Shown piece after piece: positions 9,740-17,728 of a stretch of DNA of 37,533 nucleotides. The stretch lies in the IMG/VR virus record IMGVR_UViG_3300045125_000038, positions 1 through 37,533 of that record, one strand, 5' to 3'. The position numbers and the translations under genes were made by a program. Each line of letters starts with the position of its first letter. The stretch's first letter is position 1. The DNA is from a virus. A model generated the notes under the pieces. The model worked only from the letters and a program-made list of their open reading frames with translations, searched no databases and was not told where the DNA came from.

Positions 9740-10117
9740 TTAGTCTGCAGGCTGGTCTTTGTCTACAGCTTTCAGCTCAACCGCCCAGACAACGGCATTC
9801 ACCAGCCGCGTGTAAATCGTGTCAAAGCCCGTGATTGCCACATTATCGGCAACCCATTGTTTGATCCGCTCGACTGCAAGCCGTCGCTGCTCATCCATGC
9901 CTGCAGCGTACAATTGGTTGGACGCCTTGTTGATTTGCGCCCGGAGCTCTGCGATTGTCTTTTCCTGCAGCTCGTAATCCGCCCGATACTCAGCCAGCCG
10001 CTCCTGCGTTATGTGCAGTTCCTCCTTCGCCTCCTGCCACTGCTTGAAATACTGGTCCGCCCATCTGGTCTCAGATTCCTCGTGAGTCTTCGCAACCTTC
10101 ACCCTACGCCTTGCCAT
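9740..10117 (-). CDS. Coiled-coil protein, unknown
   Basis: 125 residues, intact. MARRRVKVAKTHEESETRWA, then a heptad helix (YFKQWQEAKEELHITQERLA, LQEKTIAELRAQINKASNQL) and a C-terminal part VERIKQWVADNVAITGFDT. Last gene before the strong terminator at 9623-9665. Confidence 0.55.
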   Translation of the reverse strand: MARRRVKVAKTHEESETRWADQYFKQWQEAKEELHITQERLAEYRADYELQEKTIAELRAQINKASNQLYAAGMDEQRRLAVERIKQWVADNVAITGFDTIYTRLVNAVVWAVELKAVDKDQPAD

Positions 10118-10129
10118 TAATCCACCTCC

Positions 10130-10384
10130 TCAAATAGTGAACGTCGTTTCTGAACCGGCTTCGGTGGCTCCGTGACTTCCTCGGACGAAGTCGTCAAACG
10201 GCTGATCCCCGAAACCGTGCCACAAAATCAACCCTGTATCATGCGTCAGCCATCCCGACCGCGTCGGCGTTTCAATGAGCGTGATGGGTGGCGACGCTGC
10301 CTCCAGTACCCCTGCACAAAAATCTGGTCCCACCGTCCACCCGCGTTCTCGCAGCCAGGCAATTCTCTCTGCGTGTGTCTGCAT
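10130..10384 (-). CDS. Small hypothetical protein
   Basis: 84 residues from MQTHAERIAWLRERGWTVGP, then PITLIETPTRSGWLTHDTGL and ILWHGFGDQPFDDFVRGSH. Sound internal sequence, no family recognised. Confidence 0.45.
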   Translation of the reverse strand: MQTHAERIAWLRERGWTVGPDFCAGVLEAASPPITLIETPTRSGWLTHDTGLILWHGFGDQPFDDFVRGSHGATEAGSETTFTI

Positions 10385-10524
10385 TCGCCGTCCTCCATCA
10401 TGTATGCAATTTGCCACGGTCCCCATTCGGTCGAGACCCTGCCATCGTCGCCAATCAGACGGTGCCGGAATTCCAGCACCGTCCGGTCAGCCTGCCGCCG
10501 GAATCTGATGGATATCAGGTTCAT
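10246..10524 (-). CDS. Small hypothetical protein
   Basis: Start MNLISIRFRRQADRTVLEFR, RLIGDDGRVSTEWGPWQIAY, MMEDGE. After about residue 48 it overlaps the next gene and the sequence is no longer convincing, so the true stop is probably near 10380. No family recognised. Confidence 0.4.
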   Translation of the reverse strand: MNLISIRFRRQADRTVLEFRHRLIGDDGRVSTEWGPWQIAYMMEDGECRHTQRELPGCENAGGRWDQIFVQGYWRQRRHPSRSLKRRRGRDG

Positions 10525-11528
10525 CGGCCTTCAGCCCTCAAAACCGCGATTCGCTGGTTTGCCAGCTTCACCACCCGCTCACCGATTGCTCTGCTCACTT
10601 TCAACTGCCGCAGTGCTGGCACGATGTCTGCCTCAATCTTGGCCTGCAGCAACTCCGGGTCTCCCGTTTCTTCGATCAACCCCAGCACGTCTGCAAACGC
10701 CTGGCGTGTTCCATCCTCCGGTAGTCCGAGCAAATACGGCTGCAGGTCCTCCCGCGTGCCATCGTACAACGCCTGCGGATTGATCTCCGTTTCTGCGATT
10801 CGCGGCAGCGGCGTGTCCACAGAAACGACCGGCTGCACGATTTCATCCTCGGAATCGATCGCCCATTCGCCGCTGACTGCCACCCACAAATCTCGCAGGA
10901 GCCTTCTGCGGGCCTTTGCCTCATGGCCATCCGGACCATCGGACTCGTGATACGGAAGCGCGTACGGCATGTCTTGGGGCCTCTCAACCACAACCGCCTT
11001 GCCATTGTGTGTGCAAGTCGCACGGCCCCACACCAGCATGTCAAATTTTCCGGATGCATTCGGTCGCTGCCTGACGCCCAACGTGCTGACCGTAACCCTG
11101 ATGTCTGTGCAGCCTGACTGGCTCAGTCTGTATCGGTGCCCAGCCTCTTTAATCATCGCCGTTGCGGCTGGCACCCTTCCCGGCAATGATCGTGAAATGC
11201 GGGCCTGCTGCATCCGCCAGCAAATAGCCCCTGCACAGCGCTGACCGCACGGCCTGCAACAGGATACCCTCCGGCAACGGCCGATCCCTCGACTCCGCAA
11301 TCTCGTATGTGCCGAGCTGCCGCCCTGCCTGCAAAATCATTGCCTCCACTGCCGGCTGACACAAAACCGCGTCCATCTGCTGCAGCAGTGCCACGCGCTC
11401 AAGCGAAACCACCAACGCACCTTCAACGGCTTCCGCTCGCTCAGTCCTTGCAGGCTTGTCGCGACTTGTTTCAGTGCTCCGCCTGCCTTGCGTGCCTGTT
11501 CAACCGTAATCACTTCAGTTTTGCCCAT
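10521..11528 (-). CDS. Putative recombination/ssDNA-annealing protein (RecT-like, tentative)
   Basis: About 336 residues; frame changes near 11405, 11180 and possibly 11250. MGKTEVITVEQARKAGGALK, AVEAMILQAGRQLGTYEIAE, LLQAVRSALCRGYLLADAAG, PHFTIIAGKG, then KEAGHRYRLSQSGCTDIRVT, GRATCTHNGKAVVVERPQDM, and KARRRLLRDLWVAVSGEW. The layout 'N.I.GR.Y.T..G....R', a strand-rich core, then 'AEAKA.RR.....W..LTG' resembles a phage protein group related to RecT-type annealing proteins. The last 120 residues are a separate helical domain. It lies between resolvase and replication genes. Assignment is tentative. Confidence 0.45.
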
Positions 11529-11831
11529 CACCAGCCGCCCTCCAAAAATGCCAACACAACTTCACGACTGACCACCTCAGTCAATCGTTTTCGCTCTCGA
11601 TCATGCTGCAGTGCTTCGTCCAGATCCTGCAGCCTCTGACGGTCTGCCTGTCGCAGTTTCCGCAGTGTGTCCTGTATGTCTTGTTCCTGCTCCGGTGTCG
11701 GTCGCTCGTACCGATACCGTCGTCGCGTCACCCTCGCAATTCCTGCCGCCATGCATCGCCACGATGTCAACGTGCTGGAATGCGTCCAGTGCGTCTCGGT
11801 CTGTCCAGACCAGCGGTTTGCCGTCTTTCAA
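11528..11831 (-). CDS. Small charged helical protein, unknown
   Basis: About 101 residues in two frames joining near 11735. MKDGKPLVWTDRDALDAFQH and VDIVAMHGGRN, then RYERPTPEQEQDIQDTLRKL, RQADRQRLQDLDEALQHDRE, ending VVLAFLEGGW. Mostly coiled-coil helix. Possibly an accessory of recombination given the neighbours. Confidence 0.45.
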
Positions 11832-12022
11832 TACGGTATCTCCTCAAAGTCGTGATTGATCGGAACCAGCATAACCTGCATCAGTCCTGCAACGAACGTC
11901 CGATGTGCCACCCGAAACGACTTGTCGCCACGTTGCACCACATCACCAGCCGCCGGCACCGCAGGTACGTTCTCACGCCAGTCTTCGTGAACGTCGCCGA
12001 TGACCGCGAAATGTACTTCCAT
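11828..12022 (-). CDS. Small beta-rich hypothetical protein
   Basis: 64 residues, intact: MEVHFAVIGDVHEDWRENVP, AAGDVVQRGDKSFRVAHRTF, VPINHDFEEIPY. The 'GD.V..G...F.V..R' pattern is common in tiny phage proteins of unknown function. It overlaps the resolvase stop and the next start. Confidence 0.55.
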   Translation of the reverse strand: MEVHFAVIGDVHEDWRENVPAVPAAGDVVQRGDKSFRVAHRTFVAGLMQVMLVPINHDFEEIPY

Positions 12023-12432
12023 CACTCGCCCTCCTGTATCTCTCGCACTGAAACCTGTGTCAGTCCTGTGCCACTGTACCACCGTTTTTGCACCGTCAGA
12101 ATTGCCACTTGGCAATCGTCCGTCCAGTGCTCAGACAACGCATCCAGCACCGCCTTGCCCACGTTGTCCGCGTCCGGTTTTTGTGTGTGCCACCTGAAAT
12201 CATGCTCACGTCGTTTCTTCTTCGACCAGCTTGTCGGCATTGGAAACCATGCCACGATGCACACCTCAACCGCACCCGCGAAAACAACATAGCCGACAGC
12301 CTGCAGTGCGATTGCCTTTTTGTAAACATGAACCGGATGATCACTCGGCAGATACATCCTGGCCCGTTTCCCGACTGTGCAGACCCTGTGCCGTGGCTGC
12401 CCAACCGGCTCACCGGGCACGCTCAGGTGCAA
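12022..12432 (-). CDS. rusA: RusA-type Holliday junction resolvase
   Basis: 136 residues, intact; cuts four-way junctions made during recombination or replication, before packaging. TTG start at 12432 gives LHLSVPGEPVGQPRHRV, the RusA opening. HVYKKAIALQAV follows, then a strand VEVCIVAWFPMP, and the catalytic region QKPDADNVGKAVLDALSEHW with TDDCQVA. The Asp residues of KPDADN, VLDAL and TDD correspond to the metal-binding acidic residues of the family. ATGA-type overlap with the next gene. Confidence 0.85.
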   Translation of the reverse strand: MHLSVPGEPVGQPRHRVCTVGKRARMYLPSDHPVHVYKKAIALQAVGYVVFAGAVEVCIVAWFPMPTSWSKKKRREHDFRWHTQKPDADNVGKAVLDALSEHWTDDCQVAILTVQKRWYSGTGLTQVSVREIQEGE

Positions 12433-12439
12433 CTGCTGT

Positions 12440-12556
12440 TTAGTCTGGCCTGTGCCCGGCTCTGCGCCCTGAACGCCCTGTGATCGTGTAGCTTTGCGGC
12501 TCGCCTCGGCCCTTGCGTTTCGTGGAGGTTGTGTCCTCGTCGTCTGATCTTTTCAT
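12440..12556 (-). CDS. Very small basic protein
   Basis: 38 residues from ATG at 12556: MKRSDDEDTTSTKRKGRGEP, then SYTITGRSGRRAGHRPD. It fills the gap before the resolvase. With a frame change it could be the N-terminus of that protein instead. Confidence 0.3.
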   Translation of the reverse strand: MKRSDDEDTTSTKRKGRGEPQSYTITGRSGRRAGHRPD

Positions 12557-12573
12557 GCGGCCATCCCATTCGT

Positions 12574-12678
12574 TCAAATGCTCATTCGTGAATACAACTC
12601 AGCAAACCACGCCTGTTCTTCCTCTGCCGTCATTCGGTGACGGCGCCCCAGTCGGTCGAATTCCTCGTCAGGCATCAT
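12574..12678 (-). CDS. Very small acidic protein downstream of csrA
   Basis: 34 residues: MMPDEEFDRLGRRHRMTAEE followed by EQAWFAELYSRMSI. It overlaps the csrA stop in an ATGATGCCTGA junction, which supports translational coupling. Unknown function. Confidence 0.45.
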   Translation of the reverse strand: MMPDEEFDRLGRRHRMTAEEEQAWFAELYSRMSI

Positions 12679-12848
12679 TGTCGCCGCCCTCCGGTGTCTG
12701 CTCCAGCAACTCCGCCCGCAGCACCTGCACGTCTCGCGGTGCATCGATGCCGACTCGTACCTTGTCACCGCGTACCTCGACGATCGTGATCGCGGATGTT
12801 ATCGCCGATCGTGATAACCTGACCTTCGCCTCTGCTCAAAACCAACAT
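12668..12848 (-). CDS. csrA: CsrA, carbon storage regulator (phage-encoded)
   Basis: About 60 residues, the normal size. MLVLSRGEGQVITIGDNI and, after one extra C near 12794, ITIVEVRGDKVRVGIDAP then RDVQVLRAELLEQTPEG: all CsrA strands, the 'I.VGIDAPRDV.V.R.E' signature and the RNA-contacting Leu4 and Arg of VLRAEL are present. It would bind A-N-GGA hairpins in mRNA leaders and block or stabilise them. Its own ribosome site, CAAGGAGGATTG at 12854-12865, is an A-N-GGA match, so autoregulation is possible. It begins just after a terminator. Confidence 0.88.
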
Positions 12849-12872
12849 CGCTCAATCCTCCTTGACGTTGTT

Positions 12873-12952
12873 AAAGTAAAACCCACCACCCGCGAATGAC
12901 TTCGCTCGGGAGGCCAGCCCGCTGCGGACCTCGTGACTGCAGGGTGGTGGGT
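12873..12952 (-). terminator. Long-loop terminator
   Basis: ACCCACCACCC (12942-12952) pairs perfectly over 11 bp with its complement at 12881-12891. The roughly 50-base loop holds a small inner hairpin (GCGAA-GTCA-TTCGC). TTTTACTTT follows on the minus strand. It lies after the DGQHR gene and directly before csrA. Confidence 0.75.
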
Positions 12953-12965
12953 GTGGTGTCTGTTT

Positions 12966-13785
12966 CTATTCAACACAATCGCCAATCAGCATCTTTGCTC
13001 GCTCGGCCATTTCTGCTTTGGTTTCGTCGTAGTTTGATATGCGGCTGATTTTGTGCGTTCGACGGTTGTAGTCGAACGCGAGATACACCCGCATAAACAT
13101 TTCCCATTGCGAGGTGACACCGTAAATTATACGAGAGCTGCCCTTGCCGTTGACTATCCACGCATTGAACGCTTGCACGTGCGGCCACATTCCGGCATAC
13201 GACTGCTGAAAAAATAAATTGTACTGTTCCAGCGACTGCTCAATCTGGCTATCTGAACGATCAGCGTAGGCAGTAAGCAGCAACGCGGCTAAAGACGATG
13301 CTGCGCCAGAAATTCGCTTATTGCTTGTGCGAATGCTGTGAACTCGATCAATTTTTGATTGATGCGCTTGGAGTATTTTGTCAATTACGTAAATCGGCAT
13401 AGCACCTCTGGTTATTAACGTGTGCTTTAACAAACGACTAACACATTCAACGTGATCTCGCGGCTTCTGCAAAATGTCGTGCGCTGTTCGCCTAACCCCT
13501 CTGTCCAGTTGCAGCTTCATTGTTTCCTCTGCTGTGTCGTATGTTGCCAGCATCATAGGTCCTTCCCACTGCGCCACAATCACCGCATTCAATCGATGCT
13601 GTCCATCCAGCAAATTTCCATTAGCGTCTCAGTGCAATAGGCTGATGCGTGCAACGCCATTGTCCGGCCTTCATGTCCGCTGCGTATGTTCGCACTGTTG
13701 ATTTACGCAGCGTCCTGTTGCCGTGATTGTTTGCCAGCATCTGCGCCGCCAGTTGCGGCGTCATATGGATCATCTCAATCTTCAT
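12966..13785 (-). CDS. ParB-like DGQHR-domain protein
   Basis: About 273 residues. The N-terminus MKIEMIHMTPQLAAQMLANN, then RTLRKSTVRTYAADMKAGQW, then after one extra base near 13635 DANGNLLDGQHRLNAVIVAQ, TMKLQLDRGVRRTAHDILQK. The 'M..G.W......DG.L.DGQHRL.A......D.G..R...D.L' pattern is a widespread phage family with the ParB/DndB-type fold, of unproven function. The second half is helical (LAALLLTAYADRSDSQIEQS). Base composition is visibly lower in GC than its neighbours, suggesting separate acquisition. The leader TTGAGGGGATTAGAGATG resembles other cassette leaders. Confidence 0.7.
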
Positions 13786-13818
13786 CTCTAATCCCCTCAA
13801 TCAAAACCACACCACACC

Positions 13819-13841
13819 AAACGCGGCACCACACCGCGTTT
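13819..13841 (-). terminator. Weak terminator-like hairpin
   Basis: AAACGCGG and CCGCGTTT form an 8-bp stem with a seven-base loop. On the minus strand the following bases are GGTGTGG rather than U, so termination would be weak. It separates the clamp unit from the DGQHR gene. Confidence 0.4.
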
Positions 13842-13844
13842 CAC

Positions 13845-14066
13845 TCACTCAGCCTGCCTCACTCGCTGCTCGTCGCATTCCGCCAAGAACCAATCCGCCT
13901 CTTGGAATGCTTTTTGCGGGTTTTGCACGCAATGTAGGAAATACTGCAGCGCCACCCGCTCCCGCTCGCTGCCCTGTGGTGCAAGCTTTTCCAATGCTGC
14001 CGCTGCTCTGCGCAGTGTGCTGTCAATCTCGTACAATTGGTTTATGATCTCGCCCAGCTGCACCAT
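13845..14066 (-). CDS. Small helical protein, unknown
   Basis: 73 residues, intact: MVQLGEIINQLYEIDSTLRR, AAAALEKLAPQGSERERVA, LQYFLHCVQNPQKAFQEADW. It starts three bases after the clamp stop, so is translated with it. A helical hairpin; no family recognised. Confidence 0.55.
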   Translation of the reverse strand: MVQLGEIINQLYEIDSTLRRAAAALEKLAPQGSERERVALQYFLHCVQNPQKAFQEADWFLAECDEQRVRQAE

Positions 14067-14069
14067 CGC

Positions 14070-15210
14070 TCACCCCTCCACACTCAAAGGCATGATAACA
14101 CCACACCACAGCCCCGAAACCAGCTTGACGGCACCGTCAACTGTCACCGGCTCACTGGCCCAGCTCAACGTGACCTGATCGCCGCACGCCTGCAATGCCT
14201 GCAGCAGATACACCGCGTCCAGCGTCACCTCGTACCGTCGATCTGCATTGCTTGCGCCGTGTGCCATCTCGCACTGACCATTGCCACCGGCACCCTCTGC
14301 GGAGCACAGGATGACACCTTGGTCAATCGTCAGTGATACGCTTCGGCTCTCTTTGTCGGTCATCGTCTGAACCTGCCGAACGCACGTCGCCAGCTGTGCC
14401 GTAGTGCAGGTGATGCCCACGGCGTTTTTGTCGTCTGGCACCACGTCACGCCACTTCGGGAAACGGCCTTCGGCTTGCCGCACGATTACCCGGTTGCCCA
14501 CCTGATCGGTGACGTACACGTTCCGGTCATCGACCTGCAGCAGCACATGGCCAACGGCCTGCATCGACCGTATAGCCTTGACGGATTTACTCGGAATCAG
14601 CTGCATAATTAGCGGTGTGCAGGCAAGGCTCGCCACAACGGCACGGCTTGCCAGTCGCCTGCCGTCGGTCGCAACGACCATCAGGCAATCCCCAGCGTCA
14701 TAATCAAGTCGCACGGCGCCCAATGCGTAGCGGGTCGATTGGTTGTCGCAGCAAAACGCAACCCCCTGCAGCTGCATCTGACAGCTCGACGTGATCCAGC
14801 GTCAGCCCCACTATACCTGCAGGACTCGCCCAGATCGGGTAGTCCTGCGGGTCTGCTGTTGCCAGTCGCCATCGGCCTCCACCGCTCGTCAGCTGCAGGC
14901 TGGTGTCGTCGGCAGTGATCCGCAGGGTGTCCGCAGTCAACTGCTTTACGATCTCGATGAACTTTTGCGGCAACAGGATTTCCATCGCTGGCACAGTCTC
15001 TGGTCTCACGGATTCCGGCGTCACTACCGCAATCGCCGTCACCTCGCCGTCACTCGCGACCACCTGCACGCCGTGCGCCGTTGCTCGCAGCAGGACATGC
15101 TGCAGCACTTCGCTCTGGTGTCGCGGATTGCAGGCACCTGATACCGCCTGCAGTGCTCGCTGAATTTGACTCACCTGTAGTTCCACGCTCACGTCCCCCT
15201 CAATTGCCAT
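14070..15210 (-). CDS. dnaN: DNA polymerase III beta subunit, sliding clamp
   Basis: About 380 residues, normal for a bacterial clamp. It encircles DNA and tethers the polymerase. Start MAIEGDVSVELQVSQIQRAL at 15210; GACNPRHQSEVLQHVLLRAT-type first domain, VPAMEILLPQKFIEIVKQL, then WRLATADPQDYPIWASPA, the conserved 'F.L.T.D..DYP' step. After one frame change near 14765 domains two and three follow: LMVVATDGRRLASRAVVA, AEGRFPKWRDVVPDD, and the final LWCGVIMPLSVEG, corresponding to the clamp 'Y.IMP.R' C-terminus. A phage-borne clamp is uncommon and suggests a polymerase of its own or capture of the host's. Confidence 0.85.
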
Positions 15211-15528
15211 CACGTCATCAATCCGCACCAGCTGCGTACCGCACGCCGCTGTCACCACCTGCAGCTGCCCGATACGCACGCGGTACGCGAGCACGCCGCG
15301 ACCGATCTGCCAACCACGTTGCCGCACCTCGCGTTCGAGGGCGGCGCCCAGTACCCACCAGCCTGACAGATCAGGCGCCTTTGTTTTCGCTGCCAGCATC
15401 CCCTTCTCCAAAAATAGACCCACACCAAGCCCCACCAAACCCACACAGCACACCAGCCACGCCTGCCGCATCCTGATGCCGCAGTCTCGCGCTGACAGGC
15501 TCGGTGTCGATCGTCTGCGTCTGCTCAT
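15210..15528 (-). CDS. Small membrane protein upstream of the sliding clamp
   Basis: About 106 residues starting MSRRRRSTPSLSARDCGI just after the terminator. A basic N-terminus is followed by a hydrophobic helix (RQAWLVCCVGLVGLGVGLFL). The soluble part includes SGWWVLGAALEREVRQRGWQ and AYRVRIGQLQVVTAACG. In the given frame it runs into the clamp; a one-base change near the end would stop it at the TGA overlapping the clamp ATG. It could also be a membrane-tethered N-terminal extension of the clamp, but the clamp reading below is complete without it. Confidence 0.45.
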
Positions 15529-15542
15529 GGTCTTGCCCCCAG

Positions 15543-15572
15543 AAAAATCGCCCCGCCGCCGATCGGCGGGGC
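15543..15572 (-). terminator. Rho-independent terminator
   Basis: GCCCCGCCG-ATCGG-CGGCGGGGC, a perfect 9-bp stem with a five-base loop, followed by GATTTTTC on the minus strand. It closes the promoter C cassette and precedes the clamp operon. Confidence 0.88.
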
Positions 15573-15580
15573 TTGTGTTG

Positions 15581-15911
15581 TCAGTTCGTCGTGCCGTCGG
15601 TATGTGTACTGCGCGTGCGTAGCGTGCATGCATCGCGGCATTCCACTCTTCGTCGTCGCCGGTTGTTGTGCGTTCTGCCAGATCGTCAGCACTGACGCAG
15701 ATTGCCTGTGTCCAGCTTCAGCACCGGCATTCAGCAGGCCGGAAACACGGCCCCAGCCGTCAATCAGCCGGTAGCCGTCTTCAGTCTCCAGCACAATGAC
15801 CGGCATTCCCTTGTTCGACCGCAGCGGAGAAACGTCGTCGCTGAATCCACCGGGAAACTGAATGTCTTCGGTGTGGACATTGAACAGGCCGGTTTCTGTT
15901 GCAGTTGTCAT
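15581..15911 (-). CDS. ParB-like N-terminal domain protein
   Basis: About 110 residues. MTTATETGLFNVHTEDIQF, then GMPVIVLETEDGYRLIDGWG and RVSGLLNAGA: the 'I....GYRLIDGxxRV.....A' motif marks the ParB/sulfiredoxin fold. Frame changes near 15695 and 15610 affect the C-terminus; EERTTTGDDEEWNAAMHARY-like sequence continues it. There is no C-terminal DNA-binding HTH, so this is a stand-alone catalytic-fold domain rather than a partition protein. It is the only gene between promoter C and the 15543-15572 terminator. Confidence 0.65.
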
Positions 15912-15976
15912 CGTCGTATCCCCTCAGTCTTATCGTTTGCGTTTGTGTCAGTCGCACCACACGTCTGACACCGAAG

Positions 15977-16005
15977 ATATTATCGACGCGTTTTGCAGTT
16001 TGCAA
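15977..16005 (-). promoter_or_regulatory. Promoter C (sigma70-like) with spacer/-35 inverted repeat, for the ParB-like gene
   Basis: Minus strand TTGCAA (16000-16005), 17-base spacer, TAATAT (15977-15982). TTGCA-AAC-TGCAA (15993-16005) covers the -35 box and spacer. The core GCA-N3-TGC and its position echo promoters A and B but the flanks differ. A further related block TTTTGAAAATTGCAAAAC lies just upstream at 16012-16029. The region is locally AT-rich. Confidence 0.7.
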
Positions 16006-16054
16006 TATCACGTTTTGCAATTTTCAAAAGATTTTTGAGATTGCGAAAACGCCG

Positions 16055-16840
16055 TCAAAACAGCACCCCCTGCCGCAGTCGCTCGGCTGCAATCTCGCAA
16101 TACTCGGCGTTTATCTCGATTCCGATGTACTGCCTGCCCATCAGCTTTGCCATCTTCGCCGTCGTTGCCGGAACCGCTAAACGGATCGAGCACCAGATCG
16201 CCCTCGTTGCTCCATGATAGAATGTGGTCGCGGGCGAGTGCTTCGGGAAGATTGCTGGGTGAACATCGTTCGACTCTGTGCGGCGACTCTCCAAATATTG
16301 AATCGAATTCCGAATTTACCAACGACGGACCCTAGCGATTGCTGCCGTCGTTTTTGGCCGTTCACTTCACGCACGCACGATGATCGCGGATCTGTACCGA
16401 CCCTGATGTTCTTCCGGTCTCTGTCACGCGTTGAAATGTTGTTGGTGCGTTCTTCGCCAGCACAAACATATATTCAAACACCGCGGACCATAACGAACCG
16501 CACATGATCCGACAGCAGCTGAATCCGCCTTTTGTTCCAAATCATCGTATCGTGCAACCGAAACCCGATCTCCATGAAGTGCAGTGCCTGCCGGAATGAC
16601 GTGCCTGTCTCGCTGCCGTCAATCGTCGCGTCATTGACCACCCAGACAACGCACGCCGCCCGGCTTCGTCACTCGAAACAATTGCTCCGCCAGTGCCTCT
16701 GAAATCCCACGAGTGCCCGCTTCGTACGTCCGCAGGTTGTCGTATGGCGGACTGGTGACTGTCAGGTCGATGCAGTCGTCGGGAAACGTTTTCAGCGTCT
16801 CCACGTTGTCCGCGTTGATGATTTGATTTGGCGTCACCAT
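16055..16840 (-). CDS. DNA methyltransferase, beta-class (orphan)
   Basis: About 260 residues. Motif IV TSPPYDN near residue 30 comes before motif I DPFSGSGTTAKMAKL near residue 225, the order of beta-class amino-methyltransferases; SPPY enzymes methylate N4-cytosine or N6-adenine. Also ADNVETLKTFPDDCIDLTV at the N-terminus and RQYIGIEINAEYCEIAAERL at the C-terminus. Frame changes near 16655, 16560, 16500, 16370, 16240 and 16165 split it but each segment continues the family. No restriction endonuclease is beside it, so it probably protects phage DNA from host restriction or marks it for regulation. Confidence 0.8.
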
Positions 16841-17001
16841 TCCTCAAAACTCCCCTCCATACACTCGTCGCCGCCTTGATCGCCGGTCAACACGTCGTGC
16901 CGCTGCTCCGGTGGGTCTGAAGCTGACTCCACACGTACAGCCACCAGTCCAGCGCCACGGCACACAATCACCGCTGCGACGATGCCAGAAATCGCAATCA
17001 T
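16834..17001 (-). CDS. Small membrane-anchored acidic protein
   Basis: 55 residues. MIAISGIVAAVIVCRGAGLV is a likely N-terminal membrane segment or signal, followed by an acidic tail ending DECMEGSFEEW. It overlaps the methyltransferase start. Unknown role. Confidence 0.5.
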   Translation of the reverse strand: MIAISGIVAAVIVCRGAGLVAVRVESASDPPEQRHDVLTGDQGGDECMEGSFEEW

Positions 17002-17093
17002 CAGCCGCACTCCCGCTGCCACAGGTCAAACAGCCGCTGATAGCTCTGTCTGCTGAAATGTCTTTGTACCCCAGCGTGCAGCCGCTCACGCAT
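17001..17093 (-). CDS. Very small basic protein
   Basis: 30 residues, MRERLHAGVQRHFSRQSYQR followed by LFDLWQRECG. Start and stop both overlap neighbours by four-base junctions, the style of this operon, which is the main support. Too short to assign. Confidence 0.35.
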   Translation of the reverse strand: MRERLHAGVQRHFSRQSYQRLFDLWQRECG

Positions 17094-17298
17094 CAACTCA
17101 CCCCCATTTCCTCACGCTCAATTCTGATGATTCGCCACGCCAGCCACTCACCAGCCCGCACGCCTGCCCGCAATCGCCGAATCAGTCCTGCCTCAGTGCG
17201 GCAATTCGTCTGTAAATCGACCCATTCATTTGCTTCAAGCAGCCAGACCACACCAGCACCTGCACGCCCTCACTGCTCAGCCCTCCGCTGTGTCTCAT
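17093..17298 (-). CDS. Small hypothetical protein (fragmented)
   Basis: About 68 residues by joining two frames. The C-terminal part NCRTEAGLIRRLRAGVRAGE and WLAWRIIRIEREEMGVS is convincing. The N-terminal part is uncertain, because two different frames are open across 17180-17290. TGA overlaps the following ATG. Confidence 0.3.
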
Positions 17299-17467
17299 CC
17301 AAAATACGCTGTGATTACCTGACACAATTCAGCGTCCAGCACAACGTCATGCAGTCGCCGCAATAGCGCTCTGCTCGTTGCAGTCGTTGCGCCATGCGCA
17401 GAACCTTTGTCTGGTCCATCTGCAGATGTTCTGGCACTTTTCTCAGTTCCCGTGTCTTGCGTGCCAT
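17295..17467 (-). CDS. Small hypothetical protein
   Basis: About 57 residues starting MARKTRELRKVPEHLQMDQ, overlapping the previous stop. A frame change near 17360 gives ALLRRLHDVVLDAELCQV and the end ITAYFG. Helical and basic. No family recognised. Confidence 0.4.
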
Positions 17468-17728
17468 CATTCCACCTCCCTCTGCAGTCGCCCGAGCAAC
17501 TCCCCAACCTGTTCCCATACGTCTGTTCGCTCGCACTCGTCAAACCAGTCCGTGCAACTGTACCAGCCGCAAATGTCGCCGATCATCCGCCGCACCTTCT
17601 CCAGCCGCTCCTGCAATTTTTCCACCTTGGCGTGCAGGTCATCGACCATGGCTGGCAAGCAGCTGATTCGCGTGTTTCAGGTCCTCAATCTGCATCAGTG
17701 ATGCAATATCCAATGGCTGCTCACTCAT
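17467..17728 (-). CDS. Small coiled-coil protein
   Basis: About 87 residues in two frames joined near 17655. MSEQPLDIASLMQIEDLKHA, then VDDLHAKVEKLQERLEKVRR, a clear heptad coiled coil, then ICGWYSCTDWFDECERTDVW. Unknown function. Confidence 0.5.

Noticed and set aside
10172-10950. Long plus-strand frames opposite the putative recombination gene
   Set aside because: Antisense to a better-supported minus-strand protein; low-complexity Ser/Pro/Arg content.
13819-13841. Full-strength terminator after the gene at 13845
   Set aside because: The stem is good but G-rich sequence, not a U-run, follows, so it is listed only as weak.
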